Source: Herbidospora mongoliensis (GTDB lineage Bacteria; Actinomycetota; Actinomycetes; Streptosporangiales; Streptosporangiaceae). Taken from it: 64,000 bases of DNA. Shown one piece after another: positions 61,955 to 64,000 of the stretch. A program made the position numbers and the translations under genes. The stretch lies in assembly GCF_001570545.1 (NCBI RefSeq), contig NZ_BBXD01000009.1:744001-808000 (forward strand), written 5' to 3'. The notes beneath the pieces are model-generated. The model was not told the origin of the DNA. It did no database searches and was given only the letters and a program-made list of their open reading frames with translations. Position 1 is the stretch's first letter, and every line of letters begins with the position of its first letter.

Positions 61955-63640
61955 TTATCTGATGCCCCGCGAACGAGCCTTGAAGGCGGCCTTCCTGGCG
62001 GCCTTGGCGGCGTTCCGGTCGGGCAGCGTGTGCCCGAGCAATTCAAGCACCTGCACGACGTCGGGATGCTCCACTTTCCACATGTCCTCGATCACCTCGG
62101 GCGACGGCCCCGAGGCCGCCATGTTCTCGGCGAACGACTCGGGATCGGCCTCGGCCGCCGGAATCGCGAGGGCCAGCATGTCGACGCTGACCCACAGCAT
62201 CTCGTCGTCGGTCATCGACGGCGCCCCCAGCCGACGGGCCGTCAGCCAGTGGATGACGTGGGGCCGCAGCTCCTGGTCGGACAGATATCCCCGGACGGCC
62301 GACTCGGCCTCGAACCCGAGCCGGTCGACGATCGTGACCGCCACCCCGCGCACCTCGGCCGGCGCCCCGACGACGGCCGCCAGCAGTTCTTCCGCGGCTT
62401 CGGCGGGCGAACGCGCCCCCAGCCACCCGGCGATGTCGGGCTCGGCCCCCTCGGGTGTGAAGCCGTCGGAGAGGAGCCCGGCGATGAGCCCGCTCGCATC
62501 CCCCTCGGCCAGAACGGGGGCGATGGGGGCGTCGAGCCCGAGTTCGGCGTACATCTCCCGGATTCCCCACATCCCGTGCGGGGTCAGCATCAGACCCTCG
62601 GCGGTGACGGCCACGGTCCCGGCGGCGGCGAGCCCTTCGAGGGCCTCGGTCAGGTCACCCACCGGCCCGTCGTCGGCCACCTCACTGAGGTAGTCGCCGA
62701 CGGCCTCGACCGGCACGGGCACCTGGAGGCGGTAGAGGAGGTCGTGGATGGCGTACACCTCCTTGTCGACCACCGCCGACCCGGTGACCTCGCCGCGGTC
62801 CTCACCCAGGAACTCGACCAGGCCCACCCACAGGTCGAGCACGTCTTCGTCGGCCCGATCCTCCAGAGCCTTGAACCCTGCCTCAGCACTGACCTGGACA
62901 CCGTCGAGCTCCGCGAGCCCGAGCGCGATGGCGAGCCCCCAGGCGACCGAAGGCCGCGCGACCCGACGGGCGGCGAGTTCCTTGGCGTCTTTGACCCTGA
63001 GCGCCTTGCGAGTGGTGGCGGTGGCCCCGGTGCCGACCATCCACGCCACGACGGTGTGGGCGTCGCGCAGCAGCGGCACCTCACGCACCATCTTGGCGAC
63101 CTCGGCCGGCGCCGCCAGCCGCACGGGCGGCAACGGCGCACACCCCGGACAGTCGCAGTCTTCGTCGAGGGTGAGGCTGCGCCCCTGCCCGAGCCGAGGC
63201 GCGGCGTCGTCGACCCCCGGCTCGATGAGCTCGAACGTGTCGGCCCCGATGACACTGAAAATGCTCTTCGCCATGCCGAACTTCGACGAGTCGGCCAGCG
63301 CCGACGGCATGAGCGGCCCGACCCGGTCGAGCGCCGCCCGCATCTCGGCGGCGGTCGCGTCGTCGATCTCGCCGGTGGAGACGAGGAAGTCGACGAGCGT
63401 GCGCGCCGCCGCGACGATCCCGGCGGCGCTGTCGGGCGGAGTGATCACCTTGCGTGGGTAGATCTCCAGCAACAGTTCCTCGAAGGTGGCCGGACGGAAG
63501 TCCCCCGGCTCCCCGACCTCCAGATAGTCGCTGGCGTAGTCGCACAGCAGCCTGATCTCGTCAGCGTCGGGCGTGACACCGTTTTCGTGCCCCCACACAC
63601 GCAGGCCGACGATGGCCCGGTTCACCCATTCGATCGACAC
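61955..63640 (-). CDS. Protein of unknown function with a Cys cluster, paralogue of its neighbour
   Basis: Not recognised. 561 residues, cytoplasmic. The first 170 residues are absent from the neighbouring paralogue: an N-terminal segment (IEWVNRAIVGLRVWGHENGVTPDADEIRLLCDYASDYLE) and then a cysteine cluster DCDCPGC (C162, C164, C167) just before the shared region. A winged-helix-like patch (LEGLAAAGTVAVTAEGLMLTPHGMWGIREMY) sits near the middle. The C-terminus is basic, AAKAARKAAFKARSRG. Ancient duplication with the next gene seems likely. The 182-nt gap upstream separates it from priA. Confidence 0.82.
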   Translation of the reverse strand: MSIEWVNRAIVGLRVWGHENGVTPDADEIRLLCDYASDYLEVGEPGDFRPATFEELLLEIYPRKVITPPDSAAGIVAAARTLVDFLVSTGEIDDATAAEMRAALDRVGPLMPSALADSSKFGMAKSIFSVIGADTFELIEPGVDDAAPRLGQGRSLTLDEDCDCPGCAPLPPVRLAAPAEVAKMVREVPLLRDAHTVVAWMVGTGATATTRKALRVKDAKELAARRVARPSVAWGLAIALGLAELDGVQVSAEAGFKALEDRADEDVLDLWVGLVEFLGEDRGEVTGSAVVDKEVYAIHDLLYRLQVPVPVEAVGDYLSEVADDGPVGDLTEALEGLAAAGTVAVTAEGLMLTPHGMWGIREMYAELGLDAPIAPVLAEGDASGLIAGLLSDGFTPEGAEPDIAGWLGARSPAEAAEELLAAVVGAPAEVRGVAVTIVDRLGFEAESAVRGYLSDQELRPHVIHWLTARRLGAPSMTDDEMLWVSVDMLALAIPAAEADPESFAENMAASGPSPEVIEDMWKVEHPDVVQVLELLGHTLPDRNAAKAARKAAFKARSRGIR

Positions 63641-63822
63641 AGGGAGACGCTAACGGGTTACTGACCGCATCGCGAATCGACGCCCTCGCCCCTAGATCAG
63701 GTCACAGCAGATCAAGCCCCCCAGACCACCTGGCAGCCCCACCCAACCAGGCCGAACGACAGAGAAGCGAGCCTCCGGCAACGCGTCGAGCGCCCCGAGA
63801 AGCCAGCCGGGACGGGCTCAGG
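63641..63822. other. Gap between priA and the unknown-protein pair
   Basis: No gene seen. It holds a 23-nt near-copy (63695-63717, two mismatches) of the priA 3' end at 63816-63838, including the stop codon and last four residues' codons. Confidence 0.5.
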
Positions 63823-64000
63823 TCACAACAGATCAAGCGGGTCGATGTCCACCCTGACCACTTCAGCTGCCTTCCGCGCGGACCTGACGCCGGCGGCCCC
63901 CTTGAGGACCTTGGCCAGCTCGGCCCCCTTCGATTTGGGCGCCCTCAGGACCGCTCTCTCCTCTTCGGTACGCCCGACCGGCACCGGCCCCAGCACCTCC
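63823..64000 (-). CDS. priA: Primosomal protein N' (PriA), C-terminal end (partial)
   Basis: Only the last 58 codons are present; the gene continues past the window. Reading from the edge, EVLGPVPVGRTEEERAVLRAPKSKGAELAKVLKGAAGVRSARKAAEVVRVDIDPLDLL ends at TGA 63825-63823. GPVPV and the terminal VRVDIDPLDLL are the conserved end of PriA, the helicase-like protein that restarts replication. Its position upstream of def-fmt-rsmB is the common actinobacterial order. It is outside the listed reading frames because of its short length here. Confidence 0.9.
   Translation of the reverse strand, partial: EVLGPVPVGRTEEERAVLRAPKSKGAELAKVLKGAAGVRSARKAAEVVRVDIDPLDLL

Overview
This 64-kb window is a very GC-rich, gene-dense piece of an actinobacterial chromosome. 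A complete division and cell wall (dcw) cluster with FtsZ, SepF, YggT and DivIVA, a MurE with the meso-diaminopimelate signature DNPR, F420-type luciferase-like enzymes, MraZ control, frequent GTG/TTG starts and very short gene overlaps all fit a sporangium-forming or related actinomycete. Streptosporangiales is my best guess, but that is inference. No rRNA, tRNA, CRISPR array, insertion sequence or prophage was seen.

Layout. The left edge holds the 3' end of ileS (+), which converges through three stacked hairpin terminators on the distal end of the dcw cluster. From about 22.2 kb back to 1.9 kb (minus strand) the order is mraZ, rsmH, ftsL-like, ftsI, murE, murF, mraY, murD, ftsW, murG, murC, ftsQ, ftsZ, yggS, sepF, yggT, divIVA and a membrane protein with two zinc-ribbon-like modules. 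Most junctions are 1-4-nt stop/start overlaps. A four-box MraZ operator covers the mraZ promoter. Diverging from it (+) are a MoxR ATPase, a DUF58 protein and a TgpA-like membrane transglutaminase.

From 27.5 to 33.9 kb (minus) lie a DUF3040 protein, dinB with a LexA box on an apparently leaderless promoter, a methyltransferase, the conserved pepQ-efp-nusB group and an AAA+ ATPase. From 33.9 to 41.8 kb come a TetR-controlled 14-TM drug exporter, an F420 oxidoreductase, a membrane-anchored endonuclease/phosphatase-family protein, and a molybdenum-hydroxylase maturation set (CoxD-like MoxR, CoxE-like VWA, XdhC, MobA-like) without structural subunits. From 41.8 to 49.7 kb are an HD hydrolase, an alkanesulfonate operon (ssuC-B-A-D), a membrane protein, a regulator with both GntR and TetR DNA-binding domains, and a secreted carboxylesterase that shares palindromic operators with it.

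From 49.7 to 54.4 kb is a riboflavin operon (ribD-ribE-ribM-ribBA-ribH) behind an FMN riboswitch. The right end carries rpe, an ABC exporter, rsmB, fmt, def, two related proteins of unknown function and the 3' end of priA. A family of about 60-bp repeats, not explained by any gene, recurs in at least four intergenic gaps (5.2, 10.9, 27.4-27.6 and 54.4 kb).
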